Shown: piece after piece, positions 51,695-61,918 of the stretch
Position numbering within the stretch: position 1 is the first letter of the stretch
Layout of the letters: each line of letters opens with the position of its first letter
Source: Bacteroidales bacterium
GTDB lineage: Bacteria; Bacteroidota; Bacteroidia; Bacteroidales; P3
Direction of reading: 5' to 3'
DNA length: 64,000 nucleotides
Assembly (NCBI GenBank): GCA_017522105.1
Contig: JAFXAA010000006.1
Span: 35,213-99,212 of the forward strand
Program-made: the position numbers and the translations under genes
The notes under the pieces: generated by a model
What the model was told of the DNA's origin: nothing
Databases searched by the model: none
The model's input: only the letters and a program-made list of their open reading frames with translations

Positions 51695-53896
51695 TTAGTG
51701 ACCGTAGTCGGACATGAACTTGATGCGCATCAGTCGTATCTCCTCCTCGGTGTAGTCGGGGTCGTCGCTGAACTCCTCGTAGGCATCGTCGAGAGAGTCG
51801 CTCTCTGAGTTGCGCCAATAGTCGAGGAGCGCTTCCTGGTGATCCTCCTCGATGTTATCCTCAATATAATAATCTATGTTGAGTTTTGCGCCGCTGGCGA
51901 TGATATGCTCCATCTCCGTGAGGAGTTCCTGCATGGAGATACCCTTGCCGGCAGCTATGTCCTCAAAACTCTTGCGACGGTCAATGGATTGTATTATGTA
52001 TACTTTGAGTCCAGATTTGTTTACAGCCGAGCGGACAACAATGTCCTGCGGACGCTCGATGTCGTTGTCGTCAACATACTGTTTGATGAGTTCTATGAAA
52101 GGCGCACCATGTTTCTGTGCCTTGGCGATGCCGACACCCGAGCAGTGGGCGAGTTCCTCAATGGTGCAAGGATACTGCAAGGTCATGTCTTTCAGCGAGG
52201 TGTCCTCAAAGATGACATAAGCGGGGAGCTTTTCGCGAGCGGCAATGCTGCGGCGCAGGCTCTTGAGTTGCGTGTACAGGGCTTCGTCGCCGGCAGCCGA
52301 TGCACCTCCAGCATTGGCGGCAATCTCCTCCTCTTCCTCTTCGACGGCAGAATAGTCATGGTCGCATGCCACGAGAATGCTGTACGGCTTCTTGATGAAC
52401 TTCATGCCTGCAGCAGTTATCTTCAGCACTCCATACTGCTCGATCTCTTTTTGCAGCAAGCCCTCAAACTGAGCTTGCCGGAGGACAGCCTTCCAAAACA
52501 GTTCACTCTTATCTCCCCCCGCACCGAACTGTTCGAGCTCATCGAGGTGATAGTTTTTTGTACTGGCATTGCGGCGACCCATGAGGACATCAACAATTTC
52601 CTTGGGCTTGAAAGCCTGCTTCATGGCCAGGATGGTCTCTATGGCCAACGCCACCTCCTCCTTGGCCTCCTCCTGAGGCTTGGGGTGCAGGCAGTTATCA
52701 CAGTTGCCGCAATACGGTTCCGAATAGTCCTCGCCGAAATAGCGCAGGATGTTCAGTCTGCGGCAGGCTGAACTTTCTGCATAAGAGACCATCTCCTGAA
52801 CCAGCTGACGCGCCATTTCCTGCTCAGTCACATTCTTCTCCGTGAAAAACTTGTACAGTTTCTCAACGTCGTGCTCGCTGTAGAAGGCGATACACCTCCC
52901 CTCTCCGCCGTCGCGACCTGCGCGCCCGGTCTCTTGATAGTAGCCTTCTATGCTTTTGGGTATGTCATAGTGAATCACGAAGCGCACATCGGGCTTGTCT
53001 ATGCCCATGCCAAAGGCTATGGTAGCCACGATGACATCGACCTCCTCCATGAGGAACTTGTCTTGGTTCTCGGCGCGCACTTTATTGTCGAGACCTGCAT
53101 GATAAGGCAACGCCTTGATACCGTTGATGACAAGCAGTTCCGCCAAATCTTCCACCTTTTTGCGTGTCAGGCAATATATAATACCGCTTTTATTGGGGTT
53201 TTCCTTAATGAAACGGATAATCTCCTTGTGCAATTGCATCGGGTCCGACGGTTTGGGCCGCACCTCGTAGTATAGGTTAGGCCTGTTGAACGACGACACG
53301 AATGTCTTGGCGTTCTCCATACCGAGGTTTTTGATGATGTCCTGCTGGACCTTGGGGGTGGCCGATGCCGTCAGAGTCAATATGGGAACTGCGGGTTGAA
53401 TGGCCTTGATTGCCTCGCGCAACCGACGGTATTCGGGACGGAAATCATGGCCCCATTCCGATATACAGTGAGCCTCGTCTATGGCAAAGAAAGTTATCTT
53501 GATTTGCTTCAAAAGCTCTATTGTATCCTCTTTAGACAGTGTCTCCGGAGCCACATATAACAGTTTGGTATCGCCTTTCAGCAAGTCTTCCTTGACCTCC
53601 GACACTTGCTGGCGGGAAAGAGAAGAGTTGAGGAAATGGGCCACGCAGTCGCTGCCTGAGGTATAGCGGACAGCATCTACCTGGTTCTTCATCAAGGCAA
53701 TCAGCGGGGACACGACGACAGCGGTGCCGTCAAGAATCATTGCAGGCAACTGGTAGCACAGACTTTTTCCGCCACCAGTCGGCATGATGACAAACGTGTC
53801 GTGGCCATCCAACAGGCTCTGTATTATGGCTTCCTGATCGCCCTTGAACTTGTCAAAGCCGAATATCTCTTTGAGGTATGTATGTAAATCTTTCAT
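51695..53896 (-). CDS. recQ: ATP-dependent DNA helicase RecQ
   Basis: A 733-residue RecQ. Domains in order: helicase core (Walker A 'PTGGGKSLCYQ', 'AIDEAHCISEWGHDFRPEY', 'QETGRAGRDG'), RQC with zinc Cys residues ('SACRRLNILRYFGEDYSEPYCGNCDNC'), winged helix, HRDC-like region, and an acidic tail. It unwinds DNA 3' to 5' in recombination and fork repair. The Met at 53896 begins the normal RecQ start; an in-frame upstream extension was rejected. Length and domains are complete. Confidence 0.95.
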   Translation of the reverse strand: MKDLHTYLKEIFGFDKFKGDQEAIIQSLLDGHDTFVIMPTGGGKSLCYQLPAMILDGTAVVVSPLIALMKNQVDAVRYTSGSDCVAHFLNSSLSRQQVSEVKEDLLKGDTKLLYVAPETLSKEDTIELLKQIKITFFAIDEAHCISEWGHDFRPEYRRLREAIKAIQPAVPILTLTASATPKVQQDIIKNLGMENAKTFVSSFNRPNLYYEVRPKPSDPMQLHKEIIRFIKENPNKSGIIYCLTRKKVEDLAELLVINGIKALPYHAGLDNKVRAENQDKFLMEEVDVIVATIAFGMGIDKPDVRFVIHYDIPKSIEGYYQETGRAGRDGGEGRCIAFYSEHDVEKLYKFFTEKNVTEQEMARQLVQEMVSYAESSACRRLNILRYFGEDYSEPYCGNCDNCLHPKPQEEAKEEVALAIETILAMKQAFKPKEIVDVLMGRRNASTKNYHLDELEQFGAGGDKSELFWKAVLRQAQFEGLLQKEIEQYGVLKITAAGMKFIKKPYSILVACDHDYSAVEEEEEEIAANAGGASAAGDEALYTQLKSLRRSIAAREKLPAYVIFEDTSLKDMTLQYPCTIEELAHCSGVGIAKAQKHGAPFIELIKQYVDDNDIERPQDIVVRSAVNKSGLKVYIIQSIDRRKSFEDIAAGKGISMQELLTEMEHIIASGAKLNIDYYIEDNIEEDHQEALLDYWRNSESDSLDDAYEEFSDDPDYTEEEIRLMRIKFMSDYGH

Positions 53897-53976
53897 TACT
53901 GTCAACAATATTTTAAACAAAGCAGCGTTATGGAAGTGAACTTGTGTTCAGCGCGTTGTTTATCCTTATACTTTTA

Positions 53977-53984
53977 CAAAGGTA
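53977..53984 (-). promoter_or_regulatory. -7 box of recQ
   Basis: TACCTTTG on the minus strand, 81 nt before the start, in the divergent recQ-kdsD region. Confidence 0.6.
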
Positions 53985-54019
53985 CAAAAAAACATTGAAC
54001 TGACAAAATAAAAAATGCA

Positions 54020-54982
54020 GTGAAGAGTCGCGAAGAAATAAAACAAATTGCAATCCAGGTTATTAATGACGAAAAAAAAGCCGTAGATAACCTATGCAGC
54101 CATATCGGCGATGCCTTTGCCGATGCCGTCGAGACCTTGTTTTCGACTTCCGGTCGCGTAGTAATCACTGGCATTGGCAAGAGCGCCAACATTGCCACAA
54201 AGATTGTCTCTACGATGAACTCCACCGGCACGCCAGCACTGTTTCTCCATGCCGCCGATGCTATTCACGGCGATCTCGGCATGGTGCGCCCTGACGATGT
54301 CGTGATATGCATTTCAAAAAGTGGCAACACTCCAGAAATCAAGGTTCTTGTCCCCCTCATAAAGAATTTTGGAAACCGCCTGATAGCCATTGTGGGCAAC
54401 CGGGACTCCTTTCTGGCCCATGAAGCAAACATAGTCCTTGACACAACGGTTGAACACGAAGCCTGCCCCAACAATCTGGCTCCCACCAGCAGTACAACGG
54501 CACAGTTGGTGATGGGCGATGCTCTTGCCGTCGCACTCATCGAATGCCGCAATTTCTCTGCTCGCGATTTTGCACGTTTCCACCCTGGCGGTGCTCTCGG
54601 CAAACAGCTATACCTGCGCGTCAGCGACTTATACATTCAAAACGAGCGGCCTGCAGTACCTCTTACGGCGACCATTGACGAAACAATCCTTGAGATGACT
54701 TCCAAACGTCTTGGATGCACAGTGGTCACCGATGGCGACAAAATCGCCGGGATTGTTACCGACGGCGACCTGCGCCGCATGATGCAGACATTCCACCAGC
54801 CAAAGTCCGCCGCCGACATCATGCACCCCAATCCCCGCACAATACTTGACTCCGAATACGCCGTCAACGCACTGCAGCTCATGCGCAACAACTCCATCAC
54901 TCAGCTTATCGTTGTCGACACAGCCGGACATTACCTTGGGATAATACATATCCATGATATTTTAAGGGAAGGCATAATATGA
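54020..54982 (+). CDS. kdsD: Arabinose-5-phosphate isomerase
   Basis: A 320-residue KdsD/KpsF protein: an N-terminal SIS domain ('[41 protein letters not shown]', '[10 protein letters not shown]') and two CBS domains (about 205-260 and 270-320). It converts ribulose-5-phosphate to arabinose-5-phosphate for Kdo, a core sugar of lipopolysaccharide. The start is GTG; the nearby ATG at 54015 is out of frame. The stop overlaps lptB by ATGA. Confidence 0.93.
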   Translation: MKSREEIKQIAIQVINDEKKAVDNLCSHIGDAFADAVETLFSTSGRVVITGIGKSANIATKIVSTMNSTGTPALFLHAADAIHGDLGMVRPDDVVICISKSGNTPEIKVLVPLIKNFGNRLIAIVGNRDSFLAHEANIVLDTTVEHEACPNNLAPTSSTTAQLVMGDALAVALIECRNFSARDFARFHPGGALGKQLYLRVSDLYIQNERPAVPLTATIDETILEMTSKRLGCTVVTDGDKIAGIVTDGDLRRMMQTFHQPKSAADIMHPNPRTILDSEYAVNALQLMRNNSITQLIVVDTAGHYLGIIHIHDILREGII

Positions 54983-55803
54983 AACTATATACCGACAAAG
55001 TAGTAAAGATTTACCGCTCACGCACCGTAGTGAAAGAGGTGTCAGTGGAGGTCAGTCAAGGAGAGATCGTAGGTCTTCTTGGCCCAAACGGTGCCGGTAA
55101 GACGACAACATTCTATATGGTTGTTGGCATAATCAAGGCCAACAGCGGACGCGTTTTTTTTGAGAGCACCTGCGAGGCAGACAAACAGAACCCCCTATTC
55201 GCCGACAAACATGCCGACAGGCCTGCCGACGGTTCACCATGGCGACTTGAGATTACCGACTTCCCCATGTATCGCCGCTCTCAAATGGGTGTAGGCTATC
55301 TGGCTCAGGAAGCATCTGTTTTCCGCCAAATGTCGGTAGAGGACAACATAGCATCCATCCTTGAATTCCGCAAAGACCTCACCAAAGAACAGCAGCATGA
55401 AAAGCTGGAGTCACTCCTCGACGAATTCCGTCTGCAGCATATACGAAAAAGCAAAGGCATCCAACTCAGTGGCGGTGAACGTCGCCGTACAGAGATAGCA
55501 AGAGCACTCGCCAACGACCCCATGTTCCTGCTTCTTGACGAGCCTTTCGCCGGTGTGGACCCTATCGCCGTGCAGGACATTCAAGACATTGTGGCGCATC
55601 TGAAGGAGCGTAATATAGGCATCCTCATCACTGACCACAACGTACGTGAAACCCTTGCTATCACCGACCGTGCCTATCTCCTATATGAAGGAAATGTACT
55701 ACATCACGGAACGCCGGAGGAGATGGCGGCAGATCCCGACGTAAGAGAGAAATACCTCGGCCGCGACTTCGAGTTGCGCCGAGCAAAAACACAGAAAATA
55801 TGA
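54979..55803 (+). CDS. lptB: LPS-export ABC transporter ATP-binding protein
   Basis: A 274-residue ABC ATPase of the LptB type: Walker A '[18 protein letters not shown]', '[18 protein letters not shown]', signature '[15 protein letters not shown]', Walker B '[13 protein letters not shown]' and the H-loop '[11 protein letters not shown]'. With LptFG it drives lipopolysaccharide to the outer membrane. About 30 extra residues rich in Asp, Lys and Pro (about 63-92) are inserted between Walker A and the '[16 protein letters not shown]' segment; usual LptB is about 240 residues. It is coupled at both ends (ATGA) to kdsD and manC. Confidence 0.93.
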   Translation: MKLYTDKVVKIYRSRTVVKEVSVEVSQGEIVGLLGPNGAGKTTTFYMVVGIIKANSGRVFFESTCEADKQNPLFADKHADRPADGSPWRLEITDFPMYRRSQMGVGYLAQEASVFRQMSVEDNIASILEFRKDLTKEQQHEKLESLLDEFRLQHIRKSKGIQLSGGERRRTEIARALANDPMFLLLDEPFAGVDPIAVQDIQDIVAHLKERNIGILITDHNVRETLAITDRAYLLYEGNVLHHGTPEEMAADPDVREKYLGRDFELRRAKTQKI

Positions 55804-56846
55804 ACCGATACTGCGTTATCATGGCCGGCGGCATAGGCAGCCGGTTTTGGCCCCTAAGCAAAAACAACTACCCCAAACAGTTCCTTGACATCCTTGGCAC
55901 AGGCAAGAGTTTTATTCGCGCCACCTTTGAGCGTTTCCTGCCTCTTGTACCCGCCAGCAACTTTGTGGTGGTCACCAATGCCGCCTATAAGCAACTCGTC
56001 CTCGAACAGCTGCCGGAACTTACTGACGACCAAGTGCTATGCGAGCCCATGCGCCGCAACACTGCACCCTGCATAGCATACGCTGTCTACCACATCTTAA
56101 GCCAATGCCGTGAGGCTTCCATAGCTGTCACTCCCGCCGATCATCTTGTCACCAACGAACCTGAGTTCCATCGTATCGTTGGCTCAGGCCTCGACTTTGT
56201 GGAGCAGCATCGCGACGCGTTGATGACCATTGGCATCAAACCCTCGCGCCCGGAGACCGGCTACGGCTACATTGAGGTAGACCACCTACAGGACGGTATA
56301 GTTCCAGTCAAGAGTTTCAAGGAAAAGCCCGACCTCGCCACCGCCAAGCAATTCCTTGCCGATGGCCGTTTCTTCTGGAATTCCGGCATCTTCCTATGGA
56401 CCACCGATGCCATCATGAACGCCTTCCAGCAGTACCTGCCAGACCTTGTGCGCCTCTTCGACCAAGGCAAGGACAAGTTCGGCACCACACAGGAGCAAGC
56501 CTTTATCAACAGTCAGTTTGAACACTGCGAGAACATCAGTATCGACTATGGCGTCATGGAACGCAGCCAAAGTCGCTACACCGTGGCCGCAGACTTCGGA
56601 TGGAGCGACATCGGAACCTGGGGCTCGCTCTACACCCATGCCTCTCACGACGAAGCACAGAACGCTGTCAACGGCCGTGCCGTCCTGGTAGATACAGCCA
56701 ACTCCGTCATCAACATCGAACCTGGCTACGAAGCCATTGTCCAAGGTCTCGACCACTGCTTGGTGGCTCTTCGCGACCATTCCTTACTGGTATGCCGTCT
56801 CGATGATGAACAGCAGATAAAACACTGGGTAGAGAAACTCAACTAA
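55800..56846 (+). CDS. manC: Mannose-1-phosphate guanylyltransferase
   Basis: A 348-residue nucleotidyltransferase: '[23 protein letters not shown]' holds the GTP-binding motif, 'VTPADHLV', '[10 protein letters not shown]' and '[28 protein letters not shown]' the substrate segments, and 'DYGVMERS' the sugar-phosphate region. The isomerase domain of fused ManC/AlgA enzymes is absent, as in most Bacteroidota. It forms GDP-mannose for cell-surface glycans. It is the last gene of the kdsD-lptB-manC operon. Confidence 0.93.
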   Translation: MNRYCVIMAGGIGSRFWPLSKNNYPKQFLDILGTGKSFIRATFERFLPLVPASNFVVVTNAAYKQLVLEQLPELTDDQVLCEPMRRNTAPCIAYAVYHILSQCREASIAVTPADHLVTNEPEFHRIVGSGLDFVEQHRDALMTIGIKPSRPETGYGYIEVDHLQDGIVPVKSFKEKPDLATAKQFLADGRFFWNSGIFLWTTDAIMNAFQQYLPDLVRLFDQGKDKFGTTQEQAFINSQFEHCENISIDYGVMERSQSRYTVAADFGWSDIGTWGSLYTHASHDEAQNAVNGRAVLVDTANSVINIEPGYEAIVQGLDHCLVALRDHSLLVCRLDDEQQIKHWVEKLN

Positions 56847-56851
56847 AAAAG

Positions 56852-56878
56852 AGCGGGCCACCCATTGAGTGGCCCGCT
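56852..56878. terminator. Terminator after manC (bidirectional)
   Basis: AGCGGGCCAC (56852-56861) pairs with GTGGCCCGCT (56869-56878); TTCTTTC follows. On the other strand the A-run gives a T-run for the small gene at 56891. Confidence 0.9.
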
Positions 56879-56890
56879 TTCTTTCACCTC

Positions 56891-57052
56891 TTAATTCAAG
56901 AAGAGGTCAATCGGCATTCCCTCGACTTCCACAGTCTGGTAACTGCGGGCGAAACTCATGATGTTCTGCACCACTTGTTCCGAGGGGCGTACTTCTGTGC
57001 TTGCAGAGGGCGAAAATGTGTCAGTGCTTGTGAAATCGTAGTTCTGCATCAT
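56891..57052 (-). CDS. Small protein of 53 residues
   Basis: A short reading frame starting with ATG-ATG and coding for a protein that begins 'MMQNYDFTSTDTFSPSAS' and ends 'VEGMPIDLFLN'. Codon use is like that of neighbouring real genes, and the 'NIMSFARSYQTVEVEG' stretch has helix-then-strand character. I recall similar short proteins in other Bacteroidales, but no function is known. The bidirectional terminator 13 nt after its stop supports a real transcript. No clear -7 box was found upstream. Confidence 0.55.
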   Translation of the reverse strand: MMQNYDFTSTDTFSPSASTEVRPSEQVVQNIMSFARSYQTVEVEGMPIDLFLN

Positions 57053-57156
57053 ACGCGCCGTTATTTGGTTAATACTTATTTCACCATTAATAACTGCGCA
57101 GTGATGCTTTTATTGTGCCTACCGTAAAATTTAACATTTTTCTTCAGCCATCGGCC

Positions 57157-57558
57157 TCAATATATATATAGCTTGTAACCATCAACACTTGTGCCATAGC
57201 GGTGCAGCTGACATGCCGAAGCCGATCCGTCAAGCGGATTACCGTTAAACAATTCGAAGCGTGAGCCACAGGAAGGACACGTGAGTATTGTTGCCGCGTG
57301 GTCGTCGTCGGGCAACATACGCACATCATGATCACTGGGGCACGCGCACTCGAACGCAGCATACTGGCCAAACGACTCGCAACGTACCAACACCCCCCGG
57401 TGACCGCGGTTTAGCACAACCGTGCCTCCCACATTGTTGAAGATATCGGCATAATCTGTCAACAGGATATCTCCACCCTCCCCTATCGGAGTGTCGCAGA
57501 CGTCACGTTTGCAAGCCGTCAGCATAACCAGCAACAGCAGTATGGCAATCTTCCTCAT
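57157..57558 (-). CDS. Rieske-like lipoprotein with degenerate cluster motif
   Basis: A 133-residue lipoprotein: the signal ends in 'MLTAC' (lipobox, Cys near 16). The mature part has the Rieske-type layout: a strand-rich region, then 'FECACPSDHD' and 'LTCPSCGSRFELFNGNPLDGSAS'. Canonical Rieske ligands are Cys-x-His and Cys-x-x-His; here the second box is Cys-x-x-Cys and the first has Cys with His four residues on. It may hold iron in altered form, bind zinc, or have lost the metal. It overlaps the glutaminyl-cyclase gene by ATGA and is co-expressed with it. Confidence 0.75.
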   Translation of the reverse strand: MRKIAILLLLVMLTACKRDVCDTPIGEGGDILLTDYADIFNNVGGTVVLNRGHRGVLVRCESFGQYAAFECACPSDHDVRMLPDDDHAATILTCPSCGSRFELFNGNPLDGSASACQLHRYGTSVDGYKLYIY

Positions 57559-58544
57559 TTGGATGGATAGTCGCCGTAGATGGTCTTCATCGTGACCGTA
57601 GCCACCGTGCGCATCGTCTCGGCATTAAGGTTGTCTATATTGTCACTTGTGGTATGCCAGTGCGTGAAAAAACTGGTGGTACCACTGTTCTGCACTATGT
57701 CCACCATTGGTATTCCCGCAATCTGGTTCACATACAGGTGGTCATCCAGTATGGGATCCGTCTCCTGCGGCACAAATATGCCGGCATAACCAAGTGCCGC
57801 CGCCGCATTCCACAACTTGTCAGTCAATCCTGGCGCATAATAGCGACTCACCTGCTCCTTCGTATACCGTGGCTTGTCGGTCCCCACCATGTCGAACAGC
57901 ACCCCGTAGACGGCGGTGTAGCCTGGCACATGACGGTTCTGAGCCCAATGCTGCGAGCCCTTGCACCACGTGTTGTCTTCATATCTGTCCGACCATTCAG
58001 GCTGACCCTGGTCCTCGACGTCGAAGAAGGCAAAGTCCACGCCCACGCTCGGAGGCATCTGGCTCATCACACGCGCCATCTCCATCAATACAGCAGCCCC
58101 CGAAGCACCGTCGTTGGCACCGGGCACAGGCTTGCGGTGGTTGCTTTCGTCAGGGTCGTGGTCGGCCCACATGCGGCTGTCCCAATGGGCAGCCAGCAAA
58201 ATCCGCTTGGCTGCTGTGGGGTTCAGCGACGCTATGATGTTGCGACCAGGCACCACGCTGCCGTCCCACAGGGTCGCCTTGAAAGGCTGCACCACGACAG
58301 TGTCGCACCAGCGCCCCATCTGTCCCGCAATGTATGCAGCACACTGCTCCCATGCCTTGCTTCCGGGCGTGCGATAGCCGAAAGCCACCTGCGCAGCGGC
58401 AAAAGCATAAGCCGAGTCGGCGCTGAAGACGGGCGCCACCACCTGCGTGTAGTCCACGGCATCTACAACCGCCGGCTTCGTCTCTTTATTCTTGCAGCCT
58501 GCCAGCACAAGCAGGCAGGCTGCAACTATTGCAAGTCTTTTCAC
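57555..58544 (-). CDS. Glutaminyl-peptide cyclotransferase (M28-type, lipoprotein)
   Basis: A 329-residue lipoprotein with lipobox 'VLAGC' near residue 17. The zinc-peptidase fold of the M28/QC group is clear: 'ILLAAHWDSRMWADHDPD', 'VPGANDGASGAAVLMEMARVM', 'FAFFDVEDQG' and 'FFTHWHTTSDNIDNLN'. The sequence resembles the glutaminyl cyclase of Porphyromonas gingivalis, which turns N-terminal Gln of exported proteins into pyroglutamate. Many exported proteins in this window have Gln right after the signal-cleavage site, which fits this enzyme. An aminopeptidase role remains possible. Confidence 0.82.
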   Translation of the reverse strand: MKRLAIVAACLLVLAGCKNKETKPAVVDAVDYTQVVAPVFSADSAYAFAAAQVAFGYRTPGSKAWEQCAAYIAGQMGRWCDTVVVQPFKATLWDGSVVPGRNIIASLNPTAAKRILLAAHWDSRMWADHDPDESNHRKPVPGANDGASGAAVLMEMARVMSQMPPSVGVDFAFFDVEDQGQPEWSDRYEDNTWCKGSQHWAQNRHVPGYTAVYGVLFDMVGTDKPRYTKEQVSRYYAPGLTDKLWNAAAALGYAGIFVPQETDPILDDHLYVNQIAGIPMVDIVQNSGTTSFFTHWHTTSDNIDNLNAETMRTVATVTMKTIYGDYPSK

Positions 58545-58567
58545 TTCTTGGTATTCACTTTTCTGCT

Positions 58568-59131
58568 TTATTTCAAGCGCTCTGCATACTCGCAGGTGCG
58601 GGTGTCCACCTTGATGCGCTCGCCCTCCTTGATGAACAGCGGCACGCGGACCTGCACGCCGGGTTCCACGGTGGCATCCTTCATGGCGTTGGTGGCAGTG
58701 TTGCCGGCGAAACCAGGCTCGGTGTAGGTCACCACGGTCTCGATGAACGGCGGCAGCTCGCAGGTCAGCGGAGTCTCCGTGTCGGCGTCGACGGTGATTT
58801 CAACATATTGGCCGTCGCGCAGGAACTGCGGGGCGTTGATAATCTGCTCGGGGATGTATATCTGCTCGTAGGTCTCAGTGTGCATGAACACATGCATGTC
58901 ACCCTCCTTGTACAGGTAGGTATAGGGGCGGCGCTCCACGCGCACGATGTCAATCTTGGCACCACTGGGGAAAGTATTCTCCAGCATACGGCCAGTCTTC
59001 ACGTTGCGCATCTTGGTGCGCACAAAGGCGGCGCCCTTGCCAGGCTTGACGTGCAGGAACTCTACGATGGTGTAGATGTCGTTGTTGAAATTGATGCAAA
59101 GTCCGTTCTTGATGTCGGTGGTTGTTGCCAT
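58568..59131 (-). CDS. efp: Elongation factor P
   Basis: A 187-residue EF-P: KOW-like N-terminal domain with the loop 'PGKGAAF' and Lys32 at its tip, then two OB domains ('YIPEQIINAPQFL', 'CELPPFIETVVTYTEPGF', 'VPLFIKEGERIKVDTRTCEYAERLK'). It relieves ribosome stalling at proline stretches. The gene follows the 89-residue membrane protein after a 14-nt gap. Confidence 0.97.
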   Translation of the reverse strand: MATTTDIKNGLCINFNNDIYTIVEFLHVKPGKGAAFVRTKMRNVKTGRMLENTFPSGAKIDIVRVERRPYTYLYKEGDMHVFMHTETYEQIYIPEQIINAPQFLRDGQYVEITVDADTETPLTCELPPFIETVVTYTEPGFAGNTATNAMKDATVEPGVQVRVPLFIKEGERIKVDTRTCEYAERLK

Positions 59132-59145
59132 AAAATGATGATTGT

Positions 59146-59415
59146 TTATTTGTTATTATTGTTTTTCTTCTTCTCTTCTGCCAGCAGCTGTGTGAGGCGG
59201 CGCAGGTCGTCGTGCAACTGGTCAATCTCCTCGTCGGCGGCCTTGGCGCGGTGGCGTTCCATGAGCCAGCGCATGGCTATGGCCAGCGCCACAAGTATCA
59301 TCGTCAGCGACAGGCGCATCGGGCTCGTCTTCATCATGAAGAACACCACCGTGGCACCCAGTATCAGCACGTATGACACTATTTCATAAACCTTTATAGC
59401 AGTCTTGTGGCTCAT
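59146..59415 (-). CDS. Small membrane protein with coiled-coil tail
   Basis: An 89-residue protein with two hydrophobic segments (about residues 9-30 and 33-50), a basic 'RHRAKAAD' hinge and a charged helical tail ending in Lys/Asn repeats. No family is recognised. It is the first gene of a short operon with efp. A -7 box lies 22 nt upstream of its ATG. Confidence 0.65.
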   Translation of the reverse strand: MSHKTAIKVYEIVSYVLILGATVVFFMMKTSPMRLSLTMILVALAIAMRWLMERHRAKAADEEIDQLHDDLRRLTQLLAEEKKKNNNNK

Positions 59416-59436
59416 TTAAATGAATGTTTTAGATTG

Positions 59437-59444
59437 CAAAGATA
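59437..59444 (-). promoter_or_regulatory. -7 box of the 59146-efp unit
   Basis: TATCTTTG on the minus strand. The remaining gap to 59599 is AT-rich without recognised features. Confidence 0.65.
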
Positions 59445-59599
59445 CACTTTTTTTTACAAATAATAACAAATTCTTTTTCGTTTCTCAAAAAAGAATGCGT
59501 TTCAAAATGCATATAGCACCACAATATTCTCCAGATACAACTAAAACCAAGGACTCTCACTTCCCAAATGTGCTACTATGACATTTCCACATACTATTA

Positions 59600-60106
59600 C
59601 TAAAACCTAATTGTCATTCCGACAAGTGGAACATCTGCTACACCACTATTTACATGCCCGGCATGAGTCCGAATATTATAATTATCGACAACCCAATTTA
59701 TTCTTCCATTGCCAATACCCCTAAACACATAACCTATTGAGATTATTATTTGAGAAGCCGCCAGGGCACCCACGCCGACAACTAGCGATAAAGGTAATAC
59801 TATTGGAGCAAGAATTGGAGCAAAATACGATACTATCACACCTCTTAATAGAATGTAAAATGACAGCCCTGTAGTCGCCCATCCATAATGAACAAAATCT
59901 TTACCGGTTTTCCACTGCCGATAGGCGGACTCAAATGTCGACAATTCATCAATAGACAGAAATTGCTTCATTTCACAATCCGAGATCTTTTTCCCTTCAT
60001 ACAGAAGATCTCCACGTTTGACGTCCATGTAACCATTAAAAGATTGTGACATGGCCACAACCGAGAACAAAGTCATTACTCCAAAAAAAATTGCTTTTTT
60101 AACCAT
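59600..60106 (-). CDS. Exported membrane-associated protein of unknown function
   Basis: A 168-residue protein. The N-terminal signal 'FSVVAMSQS' is cleaved before Gln. Residues 22-70 include 'YMDVKRGDLLYEGKKISDCEMKQFL'; then two hydrophobic stretches (about 75-125) and a C-terminal beta-like region ending in 'VPLVGMTIRF', which could be a final barrel strand. No family is recognised. The start is set by the signal peptide and by AGGGAGG 6 nt before the ATG, an unusually strong ribosome site here. The gene is AT-rich, like the accessory islands. Confidence 0.6.
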   Translation of the reverse strand: MVKKAIFFGVMTLFSVVAMSQSFNGYMDVKRGDLLYEGKKISDCEMKQFLSIDELSTFESAYRQWKTGKDFVHYGWATTGLSFYILLRGVIVSYFAPILAPIVLPLSLVVGVGALAASQIIISIGYVFRGIGNGRINWVVDNYNIRTHAGHVNSGVADVPLVGMTIRF

Positions 60107-60424
60107 ATTTCCTCCCTTAATACGTGTCGGGAACAACCTTTGTGCCGTAAGCTCTATGGGCAGATTAATACATAACAAGAAAGTGGAGCCATCCATTTGT
60201 GCCCCTATTTCCCTGTGAGGGCTGGACTCCCTATGATGTAAAATAAAGGTGATATGATTGGCCCCACGAGGATGTATCATAGTGAATTTACGAATACAAC
60301 CACACAGGAGCACATCTCTCTCCTCTACCCATAACATCATATTGGTGAAATGTCCAGTTTCACAGATAGGATAAGGCGAAAATGCTTCTTTCTTGGCAAA
60401 CCTTTGTCTTGCGGTTTGCGGGTG
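60107..60424 (-). other. Long 5' leader of the 59600 gene
   Basis: About 310 nt lie between the -7 box (60425-60432) and the 59600 start. The reading frame of the gene stays open through most of this leader (from 60340 on), but that extension lacks the character of an exported protein. No known riboswitch was recognised. Confidence 0.45.
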
Positions 60425-60432
60425 CAAAAGTA
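60425..60432 (-). promoter_or_regulatory. -7 box upstream of the 59600 gene
   Basis: TACTTTTG on the minus strand; position suggests transcription into the long leader. Confidence 0.6.
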
Positions 60433-60460
60433 CACACTTTTCCCGACATGGCAAAATAAA

Positions 60461-60496
60461 AATGCTGCCGCAGGCGATTTTGCCTGCGGCAGCATT
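60461..60496 (-). terminator. Terminator of eno
   Basis: A perfect 15-bp stem, AATGCTGCCGCAGGC (60461-60475) with GCCTGCGGCAGCATT (60482-60496), with a 6-nt loop; on the minus strand TTTTTATTTT follows. Confidence 0.93.
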
Positions 60497-60518
60497 CATT
60501 TCGTGCTGTACAAAAGCC

Positions 60519-61817
<1,299 letters not shown>

Positions 61818-61854
61818 TTATTATTAGTGTTAATACTGTTCTGTAGGCCTTGAA

Positions 61855-61886
61855 CAAAAAAGGCCAACCCCTTGCGGCGGTCGGCT
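61855..61886 (-). terminator. Terminator of rpsT
   Basis: On the minus strand AGCCGACC (complement of 61879-61886) pairs with GGTTGGCC (complement of 61862-61869) around a 9-nt loop; TTTTTT follows. Confidence 0.75.
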
Positions 61887-61918
61887 GTCTCTTTTTTGCT
61901 CGCTCGCGCAAGTAACGC

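Noticed and set aside
54014-54017. ATG at 54015 as kdsD start
   Set aside because: It is out of frame with the SIS domain; the GTG at 54020 gives the full protein.
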